Assembly: GCA_009617715.1 (NCBI GenBank)
Contig: VTFK01000218.1
Span: 558,001-622,000 of the forward strand
Reading direction: 5' to 3'
DNA from: Plectrocnemia conspersa
Lineage: Eukaryota; Arthropoda; Insecta; Trichoptera; Polycentropodidae
Length of the DNA: 64,000 nt
The position numbers and the translations under genes were made by a program. The notes beneath the pieces are model-generated. The model ran no database searches and was not told the origin of the DNA. It was given only the letters and a program-made list of their open reading frames with translations. Below are positions 35,401 through 50,400 of the stretch, one piece after another (the stretch's first letter is position 1; each line of letters opens with the position of its first letter).

Positions 35401-38400
35401 TCAAATAATTTTAGAAATACGCGAAATACGCCATGTTATTAAATGGTAAAGATGTGCTACTTTTATGGATGATAAACAATTTTTAATAACACTTGCTACT
35501 AATGTTTTAGTCGTGTACATATCATTAAGGACATTAGTCATTATAAGATTATCATTGTTTGTGAGTAATTTGATTTCGCGGAAACATGCTTTTTAGGTAA
35601 ATCTAAGTGACACGGAAATAAAAAAAATACTTTCCAATGATCATTATCGATATTATCTGATTTCTCTTAAGGTATTGTTTGTTGTTATAGGTTAAAAATT
35701 TAATTGTTAAGCAGTAGACGTAATATGCTTTAGGAACTAGGGAATTGATTAAACTCTAATAGGAATTGTTAACTGCTATATCTATCTAACTATAGCAATA
35801 TAATTATTCTCATTAATACATTTACTCTTAACTTGTTCATTATTTTATAAGAAAAAACTGCAGAATACAACTTCTTCTCTTTTAAGAGATATTCATCAGA
35901 ACAAGTTGTGTAATGTGAAATAATATACATTCGATATTACGATCGTCGCCCTTTGTTCGTTGCACCGCTATTTTTAATTTCCGCCGAAATCCCGTTTCCA
36001 ATTTCACAACACGGTAAAAGTAACTCCGATCGATAGACATAAGTACTGCAACTACAACACCATATACCCAAAATGCTTAATGATATTTTTAAATTGCAAT
36101 AAAACCGGAAGCATATATCAGAAAAAGTCCATATCCGTCAGCCCTCAAAGGGAAAGTATAGCAATGCCATTAACGAGCGATCCACGTGCGAAATCGCATT
36201 AATACCTTTTTAAGCTTTATCTTTACTTGTTTTTTTTTTCTTGACTGACAGGATACAAAGACTATAATTGGGTTTTATTTTAAAATAAATAAAAAAACTG
36301 CTCCACGGATGAAAGGTTGTCAGCTGAAAGTGAGACGTGGATGCATATGTAGACCTGCGTGACGCGTCTATTAAAATCGCTGCCAACCGTCAATTATTAC
36401 GTTGGAAAGTCGAGTTTGTTAGCAATTATTACGTCTTTTCGATGTCAAAAAATTCCAAAGTTTTTCCTGCGGAACTTACGCTTTCGTTTCCCAGCGCAGT
36501 GGATTGGAAAAAAGGTCTATCTATGATAGTCGCGAAGAGGTGGTACTGAGATGATTTGTAATTAATTGTAGATATGTGCTAATTTTATTGTCATTCTTCT
36601 ATGTATAAGACAAGTAATTTTACTAATAAAATATGCCATGTCTTATATCACTATCAGAGATATATTTGTATAGATTTTTTATTATATTTGTAGAAAAGTA
36701 GAGCAAATAAGCATCGTGCCTACTCCTAATAAGATAAATTTCACATTTTTATAAAAAGTGGTACGTTACTTCAAATTGAGACGTGCCTCAAGAAAATAAA
36801 TAGTTACATTTCTAGCTTATCTGTTTACTGTAATTATTGTTTAAAAGTATAAAATATTTCCATTTTTTTTAGTAGTACACTACACGGGTCAATACATATA
36901 TTTATAAAATAAAAATAATGGATTGATTCTGTAATATTTATTTGCCCGATTTTCATGAAAACCTTTGTATAATAATTTAAGAACGGAGGATATAATCTAT
37001 TTCAATATTAAATTATGATTTCGTGTATTTTTTAATAGCAAAATATCGTTTGTCAGAAAACTAAACTCAAACATTATCATCAACTGCACGAAATCATTAT
37101 AAGCCAAAGCTTTCTAGAAATATGTTCAGTGCTGTTTTCTGATAATAAATCAATATTTGTAAGCTGTTATCAGAAGAGATTTAATAACAAAAATGCAAAC
37201 TAGCTTTTTGAAAATCATTATACCTTAAAATCATAAATCATTTGATATTTTTTCAATACATGCAAGTAGCTTATTATTATAGAATTTTTACGACCTAGCT
37301 TGATATTAGTTAATCATCACGATATTTATCCGTGAGATTAGGAAAATTTATGTAAATCTAATCTATGACGATCAATCAGAGTTATATTCATATAATAAAC
37401 AGTAATTTTAATTTCTCAGACACAATATAGATTGAAAAACACCAAAGTCCATATGGGATTCAAACTCATGTCTTTCAAGTCAATAATCAGCGACTATCAT
37501 TCATCTATAGTGCTGGTACATTTATGATATATTCGTAGAGAACGCTCGGGATAAGGATTCCGGTTTGTTATTGTGTGCGTGAGCTGTGTGGCTCAAAACA
37601 ATTTCGCTTAGAATATTTAATTTTTTTATTTTAAAAGAAAATATATGTTTATTTAACATGCATACATCTGAGCTAAGTTGGAAATTTCAACGGACAATTA
37701 AAAATATATTATATAATCGCAGATACCAAACATTGATGTCATTAATTAAATATTTGCAAAATTCAAAATCTTTCACTAGACAAACAAATAATGAAGTCTT
37801 TAGCTATTCTTCAAAAGCAAAAAGATATAAAATGGGGAAAGAAATTATTCGCAGATTGTTTAGTGGCTCGACGACTCCATTAAATGATTAGAATCCAGTG
37901 AATAAATTAAAAAATTATCATTGGCGCAACGTCAAGAATTATAACTTTTTTAAGCCTTACAGAGAATAGTGTAAAAAAACCAACAACGTACGGATTAATG
38001 GAAAAATAATTAAAATATTTTAATCCACGGGTAAGAGAACGAATAACTTACAGTGTATATTTGAAGCCTTGATATCAATTAGCCCAGATATGCCCAAGAA
38101 ATTTTGTTCTCTTAAAATTTCATTTATAAATAAAAAGCAGTGGCACGAGTTTAGTGACCTACCCATGGGACAGTGGGCATATCTGGGTTAAACTAATATC
38201 AACACAAAATTATTTAAAATAAATCACTAAAGAAGATCGAACTTCTGTGCCACACTGCACTTTAATGACGAATACCAGCGTTGACGAATCAGCGACTGTC
38301 CTTAAAAGAGAAAGCGAGACAACGAAGTACACGCTACATCGCTTCTTCCTCTCATATACATGTACACGCATACAATAACAAACCGGCATCCTTATCCCGA

Positions 38401-41400
38401 GCGTACTCTAGTCCTTGATTAAATATCTCAGAACTTTATAAATCATTTAAGGACGTGTCAGTATTATTTTTAAATGGCTAACTAGCCAAAGTCGGCTCTT
38501 GTTGAAAAAATATTTATAATAATTTAGTTTCAGTGAAAAATTCGATGCTATTGTGTGTTCGTAAATTAAAGTTTTCGGTTAATGTCGGTTAATAATCAGT
38601 TCAAAGACTTTAAAAAAAAGTCGAAATTGGTGCAATAAGTCAGCTTCAGGGTAAAAATAAATACCCTTGTCTGATACTTTTTCAGTGAAATTATGGCTAG
38701 TGGAGTTTAAAGTGAAACAATTCAAACTGTATTATTCATCAGTTGACTTACTAACCAGACAAATACCGGAAGTTTGGTTCATATCATCTCAAATGTCTAC
38801 ATTTAATCGACCATCGCTATACTTCAATTATGGTTATTTTATGTTAAAAATTTATGAGCCATACAAAGTTCCGTTTGCTTAAATCATTTTGCACAGTGTT
38901 AATACAACAGGTGCTTTGATTTGAATTTATTATTTTTTCAATGAATCGTTTATTGTACGTGGGTATTAAATAACAAATTTATGTATTAATGTCATAATGT
39001 CATAAAAAGTGGCCCTGTCCTCCCAATGAGTCAAAAACGCAGATAAAAAAAGTATCGTTCACCTCTCATGCACTTCATCTATCATGTTTAATTAATTAGG
39101 ATGTTTTTGAGTCGCCGTTATAGATTCTTTTTTTTTAATTTACTGTTAAGAATAAACTGGACAGTAACATATACTTTGTTAAAATGTAATGCTTAAATAA
39201 ACTGTTACATATTTTTGTTATGCGTATAATCTCAAATAGTCAATCAACAATTCAACATTACATCCTTTCTCATCCCTAGCTGAGATTACACAATCAATTT
39301 ATAATTTTCACACAATATAATCACTCATCCTCGACGCAATTTCAACACTACACTTACTCATTCAATCGGCTCTGTTTATCCCCACACTTTATTTTTCAAT
39401 TAGCAATTTGCCTTTCCAAGGATAGTATAGTTATGCAGGTAAAGTGAACAGGATCAAATTTGTCGACAAGGTGGTCCAGACTGAGATGCCGCCCTCGGAA
39501 TCACTACTTTCATTAACTCCGCATTAAAGGCAGGTGTTTCAAGACTTAATACCAGTCTTGGAGCGTTCAATCAGTATCGGCTACTGTCGTTGAAAGTGTC
39601 GAAGCTCCGTCCACTTTTTGCACGCACCGAAGCTTATGCAAATTCTACAGAGAGGCATGTTTATATAACGGTTGTTGTTTTTTGCCCTTTCAATGATCGA
39701 TTCAATTAGGAGAGTGTGTGTATATAATATGATATTAATTTGATAATTGGTCTTGGGGTATGCATACATGTGAGGCTTGTTAAGTTAATGCCCGATAAAG
39801 AAAAGTTAAATGCTTATTATGGTTAATGTATAGTAAGATTTACATATCATTATGTGTTACATTTAATAAACGTATGAATCTATATTTATACATCGAGTTA
39901 TTTAATATGTATTATATATCAAAGTTTTCTGTCTCACTATTTTTTCAATATGTTATTGAAGATTTATAGAAAATGCTATTAGTAATTTGGTTTACTTAAT
40001 AATTCAACAAAACTGCGATAAAACGTGGTTAGCTATGAAGAGATTAAATACAATGTGATTGAGGCAATGAGGTAATTTAAAGACAATATTTCTCTTCAAA
40101 CTGCCTCAATTCCCAATTGTATTTGACATAAATATTATTAAGTCTCGTGGACAATCGTTTAACGTAGCAAAAAATATTGTTTCTTGTTGAACAGTATTAT
40201 TATTGTATTCTTTGTCTAGTTTAAAAAAGTAAGATACAGTCTTGCTAAAAATGAATACCAATTTTTTATTTGGTTAGCACACAGGTACACAGTGGTTTCC
40301 GCTAGGCTTCCTGTGACGTGTTGTGGTATACTAGGCCTCAGTTGCGGCAACGTCGTGTTTTAAATAAATATATTTATAATGGCCATTTAGGTTTCTTATC
40401 CAATAATGTGTGATATTTGTTGAGTTACACGTTTTATTTAAAGTCCAAAATTGTAAAGTAAGTAAACAATCAATACGATAACCAACACTATTGACCGGAG
40501 AGACCTGGGTTCGAATTGGATCTTGGTGATTTTCTATTTCTATGGTCTTGGAGATTGGAATTAGTGATTATTAATCACAACTGCAAAACCAGTAATACTG
40601 GTATTTGGTAAAAAATTAACATTCGGTATTACCGGTATTATAAAATGAAAAATGAAATCCGTACTCATATTTGTTGAAATTTCCATGGCTTAGAACTATG
40701 AAAACGACGATCCCCATATTGACTGAAAGCAAAAGCGTAGAATAAAATGGTGCTTATTGTAGGGGACTGACTAAGAAGTTTTATCGGGGTAGAATATCAA
40801 AGTAGAATAACATTATTTCTTTTAGTTCAAGAAGAAAATATCCCATCGGCCAATATTTCAGCCCAAATTTAAAAAAATATTTCAACATGTTCGATATTTT
40901 TGTATTTTTTACATATATGAGCAAGGTGTCAACATAAAATAAATACACCTGCTATACCTCAGGCAAATCTAATGATACCAAGAAGTTCTCAGTAACTCTG
41001 TTATATAACAGAGAAATGATCGCGCCTTTTTTATGATAGGGATGGCTGGCGAAGTGAAAACCAAAGTAGGTATTGTATACACGAAATTCTTTCTACTATT
41101 TGTACATTTGTATCTCCATTCAGACATATTTTTACTCAAATAGCTCACGGAATATGCTTCACTAAGAATTGGTGTTGCATACTAGCAACAAGTAAGTCTC
41201 AAAAATTATATTTAAATAAAAAATGTATCTACGACCACAATAAGAGAAAAAAATACGCAAATATGTGTTAAAAGCGTAATAAATCGAAATTGACGAATAC
41301 ATTTGTTATGCTGAAGAACGCGACGATCGGAGGTTCAGATGAATTATATATATACATATCCAAATGAACCATATACAACGGCTAATCGGTGATTTTTTAG

Positions 41401-44400
41401 ATACTAAAATTAATTATTGCATTGACAAGTAACAATAAGCTATGAAATATGCGATTCGAAATTACAAGTGTCATGTTAGTGTTGCCAAATCTCCAGCTGT
41501 TCAAACAGCATCAAACTTCATTCTTAAATCGTCGCTATTGGTAGGATTTAGGAGTAGGCAGAGCAAAATAACCTCCTTGATTTCGATCTGCATAAACACA
41601 AGCATACCGTAATTTTCATTTGGTATTTAAAATACTTTTTTCTAGAACTTCAATCAGTAACTGAAAAACACACAAGAGCTTATACAAACTTGCACCAAGC
41701 GGTACTTAAGCAATCAATGGACTATCGAGACCACTCGATTGTGAGTAAAGACTTATTTAAAAAAAAATATGTAAATACGCGTTAAAAGCGTAATAAATCA
41801 AATATTGATTATTATTTTATAATGGGCGAGCTCGTGACGCTAACAATGACGATAGCATAAAATTTGAATGAACTTTAAATCCCGACAGCACAACTCAGAA
41901 AATACGTAAAAAAATTATTAATCTAATTCCATCTTCAAATCGTCACAATTGGTTCAGGTGTTGAGAATAAGGAGAGTAAAAGGACTTCATTTTTCACAAC
42001 TTCCACCAGATTCTTCTGACTTCAGACACACGAGAGTTTATTCGAACTCGTACCAAGCGGAGCTACGCCAAGCATCGACTAAGAATTAGATGACCGAAAA
42101 CACCGCTGCCCATTTCACGTCAATCCTGATCATCATAGATGACTGAAATGTACGAATCACAGACAAGACTACTACTATAGAAAAAAATAATTAAACGCAA
42201 TAAAAAGACTCATTCACAGGCCTCCCAAATTTAAAATAAATAAATAAACGGATAAAATATTACAAGTTGATTCCAAAATAAAATGATTGAGAAATATTTT
42301 TTGATATTGAGCTTTCGTATATCTGAAACTGTAATGGTAATAAATATATAATTTAATGTTTTAAGAAATTGTAATTATATCGTAACTAAATAATATTTTT
42401 TATGGTTATATTTTTTATATCTTTAATTTTAATATATTATACCATACACAACTATTATGAAACATATAACGGAAAAAAAATGGTCACTATTTAATTTAAT
42501 AATTTAATATTCTTTTTTTTACTATTCGCTCATTTTTAATTACTATGTTAACGATTTAATACAAAAAAATCTTAAAATCCCTAAATTATGGCTTTAAATT
42601 CGACATTTTATCGTCGGTTCGATAAAATAACTATGTATTTCTTTATGAGCGCATTAAAAAGTTACGACCTGAATTTATTAAAATTACGTTTAGATCTCTG
42701 AAGGAAGTAACCATAAAAATACTATCAATGTAGTACTCAAGGAGTATAAATGTAGTTTATATGTGACTTAAAAAAGTGGATATTTCTTATTGAGACGATG
42801 GAATCACATCTTGTAAGATTTTAATCTTTTGGATTATTTTTTCGTTTATATCCCAAGATGTCCAACACCAGCTAACACATGTCCGATTGTCAGGAGAGTC
42901 ATTTCAGGAATTCGCTCCGGCTTACTTGTCTTACCAGTTTCCAGAAATCGTTAGATTGTTGCGAGTTGCTATTCTCACGCTCCTCGAGGCTACAAAGCGA
43001 ATTCCATTGAAGACGAAACTATTTTTAAAATTCATATTATTTTTAATCTATCCAGTATATACTCTTCTGAGATTATAAATGTTTTATAATGCGCTTAATT
43101 ATTATCGAGTGAGTCATATAAGCCATTTTCTCCGCGGCCAAACCCGTTTGCCAACGGTGCCAGAGCGGACGTTCGCCGACCGATAAACCCTTAATTAAGA
43201 TTACAATTTTAAGACAAACACTTTGTGTATAAATGGAACACAAAAGGTGCGGTGAAGTGTTTAAGAACATAAACCTATGAGTGAATCTATTGATTAAGTT
43301 GTAAGTTCGGACCTGATTGGATCATCTACAAACAATATTCAGAAGTGGGGAACATATTAGTTTTTTACATATGACCTTTCAATTATTTCTTTATTAAAAT
43401 AGTAATTCAATATATACTGATTTTGTATAATTGAACTTACGGAATTAAGAAATGATATAACCATTTTAAAAAATAATTTTTACTTGACGAATATTTCTCG
43501 TACTTAAATATAAATCTATAATTATGGCTCACAAGATATCTGCATTAAAAAATGTATATATATATATTTTTTGGTTCACTATGTTTGATATTTTTTTTTC
43601 AGAGCAGTGAAATGAAAGTATAATCTCGTTTAAATGCCGTTCTGTATTTAAGTTGTGTATTTATAACCGTTCTTGAAGGTAACGCCACAACATAAATTCA
43701 GCGATAGTTAAATCTGGCAAAAACGATCAAAAACGATTATTGACATCCTAAAACGCTTAAAAAGAAGCTTAACAAGATATTTAATGGCATAATTGCTGAT
43801 AAGGCATAAGAATGTTTTTTTAAAAAAATGTATTAAGCTACTGCATATTATGGAAAATGCTAAGGAATGAAAGAAAATTTGATTGTTAAAAGTTATAGCA
43901 AAAAGTACTTTTAAGAATGATGTGCTATAGCTTAAGAAGTGTTTAATATTTGTAGCTTCTATGGTTATTTTTCATATTTATATTAATGTATTTCTTAGAG
44001 CTTCTTTAATATTTAGTATATTATTTAAAAAAAAAAATAGTACTTAAAAATAAAGTATTGTTATGGAAACTGATATTAGTTGGTTGTACATCACCGGTTA
44101 TTAACTCGATTTTTATAAAGGTAGTTAGCACATAAGGTCACGTCTAAACTTATATATTTATATAGATATAAATATATTTATTTAAATAAAATTAGGATCA
44201 TCGTGATCAAACAAGCTACCCAGTGCATCACGATGATCAAAAATACACAGTTTTATTATAATACAAAAAATAGTATGAAAGAAAAAATCATCAAATTAAA
44301 ATAATAAAATTAAATAATAGCAATCGTAGCTGACATTAAACAGAGAACTCAGTGAATCATATCCCAACGCTTCTTAAATAAAGACGATGGGATACAATAA

Positions 44401-47400
44401 CGAATAATAACCAAATACACTCTAATAAAGGTATCTCAAAAATATTTATGTACTTTTTTGATTGAGAAGGAGTATTTAGTTATTCGGGGATTTCAAAATA
44501 TAAATCCTGATTCAAGAATGCTGTGAACTTAAATATCATAGAAGACGCAAATTACTGACAGATCCGCAAAAGGAATTGCGATTTATTTATTACATAAGAT
44601 TTATTACATACGTTTATATGTAGAGAGTACATCCACTTGATTTTAAAAGCGGTTCCGAGATCTTTAGCAGAAGTTTTTCTAGCCAAAATGTATCTATGGA
44701 GATTGTAGGAAGACTCTGTTGGCGAACTGGATCAAGAAAACGACACAATGTGGCACTTTTTTTGATACTAAAAGGCAGACGATTAACAGAAGCTCACTTA
44801 TATAGAGATTTTAAATCACACTGTAGAGAGGAGTCCGAAACAAATGAAATGTATTCAAATTATTTTAAATAATCGGCATAAAGAAAAAATTGAATTTGTA
44901 ATAATGTCGTAAATAAATAAGACAAAGAGCATAGGGTCCCTTTTAGGAACCTCCGGAGGGTTAAAACGCTCTTTGACAAGGACAAATGGCCGCCATAGTC
45001 TCGAATCTATCCCGTAAATATTTAAAAAATGTCATATCAGTAAAATCATAACGGAATATATTTTCACAAGTAGATAAATATTTTTACCAGTGAAAATATT
45101 TATTATCTAGTAGGTGCTAGTAAAATGATATGATTTCAACTTTTCTATATGTATTAATATATATATTTACATATTTTATTCATTATTTATTACTATCTGT
45201 GTATAAATTTTACAACGAATGTGTATTTTTTGGTAAAGTTATATTTTCACTAGTAAAGATAAAATACATTTTCACCAGTAGATATATATTTCTACTAACG
45301 AAAATATAATTTAACTGGTAGGCGCTAATATGCTGCTCTAAAATGTCTATGAATTTAATTTGACAGTTGCGAAACGTCCATTTGCTGTTCAAACCCAAAC
45401 TTAACCTAATGCAAGCTCTTAAACTTTAATTAGGTCAAGTCTAAAATACAAAATAGCCAACTCTCAGGGGAAAATAAGCGGAAGAATAAGTATAGACAGA
45501 CATCGCATCTATTGCTCCACAGTTTGTCTGCATTTCGATATTACACTATGTTTTAAAAATATGATAGCTATCATTAGCGATATTATTATGGACTTCTAAT
45601 ATAAGAGATCTGATAAAAGTATTTTTAAACCGAATTTTGGTCAATAGGAGAGCGCAAAAACAATTATTACTTCTCAGAAGTCAAAAATTCACGTCAAAAG
45701 CAATAAAATCGTGTCGTAGCCGTTGCGGTGGAAACGCTCGGTAACGAGCGTTTCCACTGCAACGGCGACGACACGATTTTATTGCTTTTGACGTGGATTT
45801 TTGACTTCTGAGAAGTGATAATTGTTTTTTGCGCTCTCCTATTGGGCAAAATTTGGTTTAGATGTGCTTTATTTGATTTTCACTCGTAATATTGTTATAA
45901 AAAGTCCTAATATAAACGCTTAATAATCGAGCGTTTTCACCGCCATGGCACGATTTTATTGCTTTTGACCTGGACTGGAAATTCACTATATGGCAACACT
46001 GAGCAGCAAAGAAAACATGACTAATTATCATGTAAATATTATGAGTAGATATTTTTAATATTTTTTACTGCCCAATTTAAATATTTTGCATAAAATATTT
46101 TTTCAGGAGATATGTCGCAACGGTGGCTAATTTTTCTATTTATTTGACGCATAGAAATGGTTAACTAGAACTTATTATTATTTATTAAAAAAAATGAAAT
46201 TACGCCATTTTTGACATTAATCCCAAAATAATTTTTTTCTCATGGGCAGGGTTTGCTCTCGGCAGCCTTGGCTGTGGAGCTGGATAGCAATACATATAAA
46301 TATAATGATAGTATTTTTTATCTCTCTGAAGTTTAATACTAGAATTATACAATGGTACGAGTCGGTTATTAATACATGAAAGACCTAGGTTCAAAAATTC
46401 TCTTGCAATTGAAATTCAAGAATAAGACTCAACCCATTTTTTAATTGTAGAATAGGCATAGGGAATAGTGGTCATATTAATTACGCATTTACGCAAAAGT
46501 TAGGTAGCATTTACGTCACCCAAAACCAATAGTTTAATTAATATGCAATTTTTTAAAATGTTCACTTCATAAAAACATGTATAATTTTAGAGTACGATAT
46601 TTTTAGAGCCCCTTAATCTATCACAAAAAAATATATTTATAAATAATATAAGTATGTTTAATAATTTATTAAAAATAGTTGATAATACAGTATCAGTAAC
46701 AATTAATTGGTTATAAACGACAACATCTAAGCTAAGTTGTTGACCTGATGACATTATTGGTTAGTTCCCAAGGCGTTATTATAGTTTTGCGTCCAATTAC
46801 TGGTTAATTAATTTAAATTTATTATAATTGCCCAAAAGTACCCATAATAATAAACGATTCTCACACATTTTAACCACTTTTACCTCAAATCGTCTCCAAA
46901 TTTATCGTTATGGGCGCAGTTTATTTTTATTATTATTTATATTTTTTATTCGTATTGTGTAATGTGACAATTTTCAACAGTTCATCTCGAGTTCGACGAT
47001 CTCTACAAGCGAGGCATTAAATTCTAGATAGCGTCTTTTTTTGGCATCAGACTTAACAACTCAATTCGACGTCTATAAAACAAGCTGTTTATTAATTAAG
47101 CTCAAAGAAGGCAATCGATGACATTTTTCAACGGCGATGGAACGGCATCCGAGCAAAAAGTTACTAAAAAACTTTACATAATGTCTTTACTAATTGCTGT
47201 CATAAATAAACCGAGGGTTTACAAGCGGTTGATACCACCATTCGGCCGCGGGGAAATATTGCCAATTTATGCATCGTAAATGTTTTTGAGGGTTAGCTTA
47301 CAACAATATAGTTTACGACGTGACTTTTATTAAGCTAAAGATATCAAGTTGTATAAAAATATAGTTGCCATGAAAATACTTAAAAAAAGGCTTATAAAAC

Positions 47401-50400
47401 TCAATATTTTATGGGTTGAACTTTCAGTCAATTTTTAAAATATTTTTATTGAATTTTAATAATAATTATAGTTCGTATATTTTTTCGTAAGATTTTCATA
47501 ACATTTTTCAATTTCTTTGCTTGATATTGAGAGGAGCAAAAAAATTGATTCATATTTTTTTAGACTAATGGAAAATTTTGTCATATTAAAATTCAATTAA
47601 AAAATAATTTTGAGATTTCAAAGAGAGTAAAATACTATTAAAAATAAAATAAAATGCTAGAGTTAATTGATAATAATGATCTGAAAGCATTTGTGAATCA
47701 ATTGTATAATATGTGTTTTATTATTTATTGCTCATTTTTTTATGTAGCATATTTTTTTGGATCATGTTAAGCATTATCATGATACGCGTATGAACTATAC
47801 ATATGCATATAATAAATAATGTATTGCATTAACCTAAGGGCATTTAAATGCATCGAAGGATTGATTCCCGTGCAGCGTGGGAACATAAGTTTTCTCTTAA
47901 AAAGTGGTTCATGCACGCTCCGCATTTACACATTTTTTTTTATATTTCATCAGCCGACAAATGGGAAATGTGCTACTATTATGGAGAGAGACAGCGACAA
48001 TATTATATGCGAATAATGGAGAATACTGTTTCCATTGTTGAGAGGCGTGTTTTGATTTCGCACAGGGCGAGAGCGCGTTGGTGACACCAATTGATTCAAT
48101 GTGTGTAATTAAGTAATTATAGCCAATTACTATCATAATGCGCTTCGTAATGAACAATATCATACTCGGGTGTAAAACAATATCCATATTTATTGTCGAA
48201 TTATTGGATGATAGATGCGTAGGTATCATAAGATCCAGTCACGATTTTTCCTGTGTTATACGTGAGCTAGTGTGTAATTGCGGCAGCTATGGCAAATTAC
48301 CAGTAATGGACGAGGCATATGTGAATTACATACCTTGGAAATGCCAAGCGGAGATCGGCTCTCAGTTTGGTCAGGAGCTCGCTAAGTGAACCGAATTGTC
48401 TGAGGCTCATCTCGCCGCTGGGACTCTGGCACGGATTCCTGAAATTATTACAATAAATCAATCAAAAAGATTCCGAAAAAGTATATTGATTTTATTGCTT
48501 ACCTATAATCTTTATCTGATCCTGTATGATTCTGTAAAGATACAGGTTCCGTTGGTCCCATTGTGATAGCTGGATTGGTTGTTGCATTCCTCTTCCCCCA
48601 TTTTCTCAGAGCTACTGCGTAGTCTTCCGGATTGTAGGTCGGAGGTCTCTGTTTTTCCTGTAAAATTGATCAAATCGATGTGTTAATTATAAATAAAAAT
48701 GATCAAATATGCTCTATAAAAATTTAATTACAATTTAAGCGAAATTTATGACTATGATTTTCATGCTAATTTGGTAACTATTTATATTAAAAAAAGTCTT
48801 TTATGTTAACGCAAGGATTTTTCAAAGTATGTTCTGCAAATAATGTAATATTTTTCCCACAAAGATTATGTATATTTAAGTTTTAGATTTTTAATTAAAA
48901 TCATGAAATTTTGATGTAGAAAAAATGAACATGCTGCTAATAATAAGTTTATTGTATCTTTAAAAAAAAATGGTTTACAGTGTAATTCCAGTGAAATATT
49001 TCATATAATTATTCGTCACACTAAGGCGTATAAAATGATGTAATCTATTACAGAATAACAAACTATTCCTAATGGATACAAACTTATAATAGCAACACGT
49101 TTATTAACTTTCTATTTAAAATCTACTTTAAAAAATCAAATAACAGCCTAAAGCTTAGCTATTATTGCATTAAATATGGGTTTAAAAATCAATGGTACAA
49201 AAATATTTAAAAGAAAATATTTAAAATTTTCTTTATAGGAAAACACTATTATATAAACTCTGAATTATCTTATTTAACATTAGTTTAAATATGATGTGAT
49301 AAATAAACTGACAATATTATTTTTGTTTACCGAGTGGTTAATCGAATGAAGTATGTAAATATAAAATTTATTTACAACCTTTCTCTAATGTTTTTTTTTA
49401 ATTTTAGCTTCTGTAGGGCTCGTTAATTGAATATTCATAAAAATGTCTAGTCCATATAAAAATAGATTTCTTCCTTCAAAGAAACCTTAAAACAGCTTAA
49501 TTCACAAAGTATCAGTCATAATTCAGAAAGGATTAAAATATCCGCCGTCTTGAAAGAAGACATGGCGTGTAGTCTGGTTTTCTCTCAAAACGACCGCTCC
49601 ATAGCAACTTTAATGAACAACGGTATTTGTTTTTAAAATCTTGTAATCTACGTACTAAAAAAGGGCAAACAATAAAAATATCTCACGAATGAAATAGATA
49701 AAACACAACTCTGAGGCTTTCTCGGAGATTACAACTGAGAGAACGACTCGACACCAAACCAGCGAAAATCGTAGAAGCCGCCGCTTCTCCCTTCGTATCT
49801 ACAGTCTAGCCTATTTCGTAGTTCAATCCGCCTCGGAGATGCCTTAAGACTACGGATGCGTCCACAAAATACTTTGCATAAAAAAATAAACACATTTGCC
49901 ACAAAGAATATAATCAAAAAAATACTCACTAGCTATATTATACTTTCATCAAAAAAATTTCTATCGTCCCAGATATCAAACTACAAAATAAGCATAGAAA
50001 GTCCATACAGTCAGACAAATATTTTTATGTATTCATCACAAATTTTCACGACCCATTTCCAGATGATTGTTAAAAAAAATTGATTGTACCTGTAACCTAT
50101 CATTACTATTTTTTCCTTATGCGCTCTAGCGAATCTTTCGATCACGACTCAATTTATGCACAATTTTAGATTTTTACCGAAAATTAACATGACGGTATAA
50201 GTAGAATGGATAATGTAACATTCGCACAGTAATCCAGTAATGGAGGCTACTAACTGGACATTATAGTAATGACGGTGCAGCAGGGGAGTCGGCCAGCTCG
50301 TCTGAATTAACTCGCTGGGTCAACTGGTTATAATAGTCGACTATTTTGTCTAAACGAGCGCGGGTGAGAATTATGACCGAGACGCTCTGGCGAGCATTTA

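Larger units (their letters stand above)
37536..38410. mobile_element. DNA transposon with ~48 bp terminal inverted repeats, 875 bp
   Basis: The left end begins 'tagagaacgctcgggataag' and the right end is the reverse complement of 'tagagtacgctcgggataag'. The match continues through 'ccggtttgttattgtgtgcgtg' with only a few mismatches. The span is too short for a full transposase of the common families. It encloses a 77-101 codon open frame (37586-37891) and a smaller nested inverted repeat (about 38080-38200). The superfamily is not assigned. Confidence 0.8.
35328..48333 (-). other. mwh intron of 13 kb, rich in mobile elements
   Basis: It separates the PEDY/ELLTKLR exons from the main FH3 exons. 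Contents described separately: SINE-like segments, a TIR element, diverged tandem repeats, a non-LTR relic, a MITE-like repeat cluster and a large hairpin. The stretches 35940-36560, 39380-39650, 42840-43270 and 46720-47290 have more complex, less AT-biased sequence without supported genes and could be regulatory. Confidence 0.8.

Noticed and set aside
40490..40560. Possible tRNA gene
   Set aside because: A B-box-like 'gggttcgaattgg' is present, but no acceptor stem, anticodon loop or matching A box can be folded. A SINE-like remnant is the better reading.
48138..48389. 83-codon plus-strand frame
   Set aside because: It overlaps the minus-strand mwh exon 48334-48438, which has correct splice sites, phase and the conserved [14 protein letters not shown] sequence.
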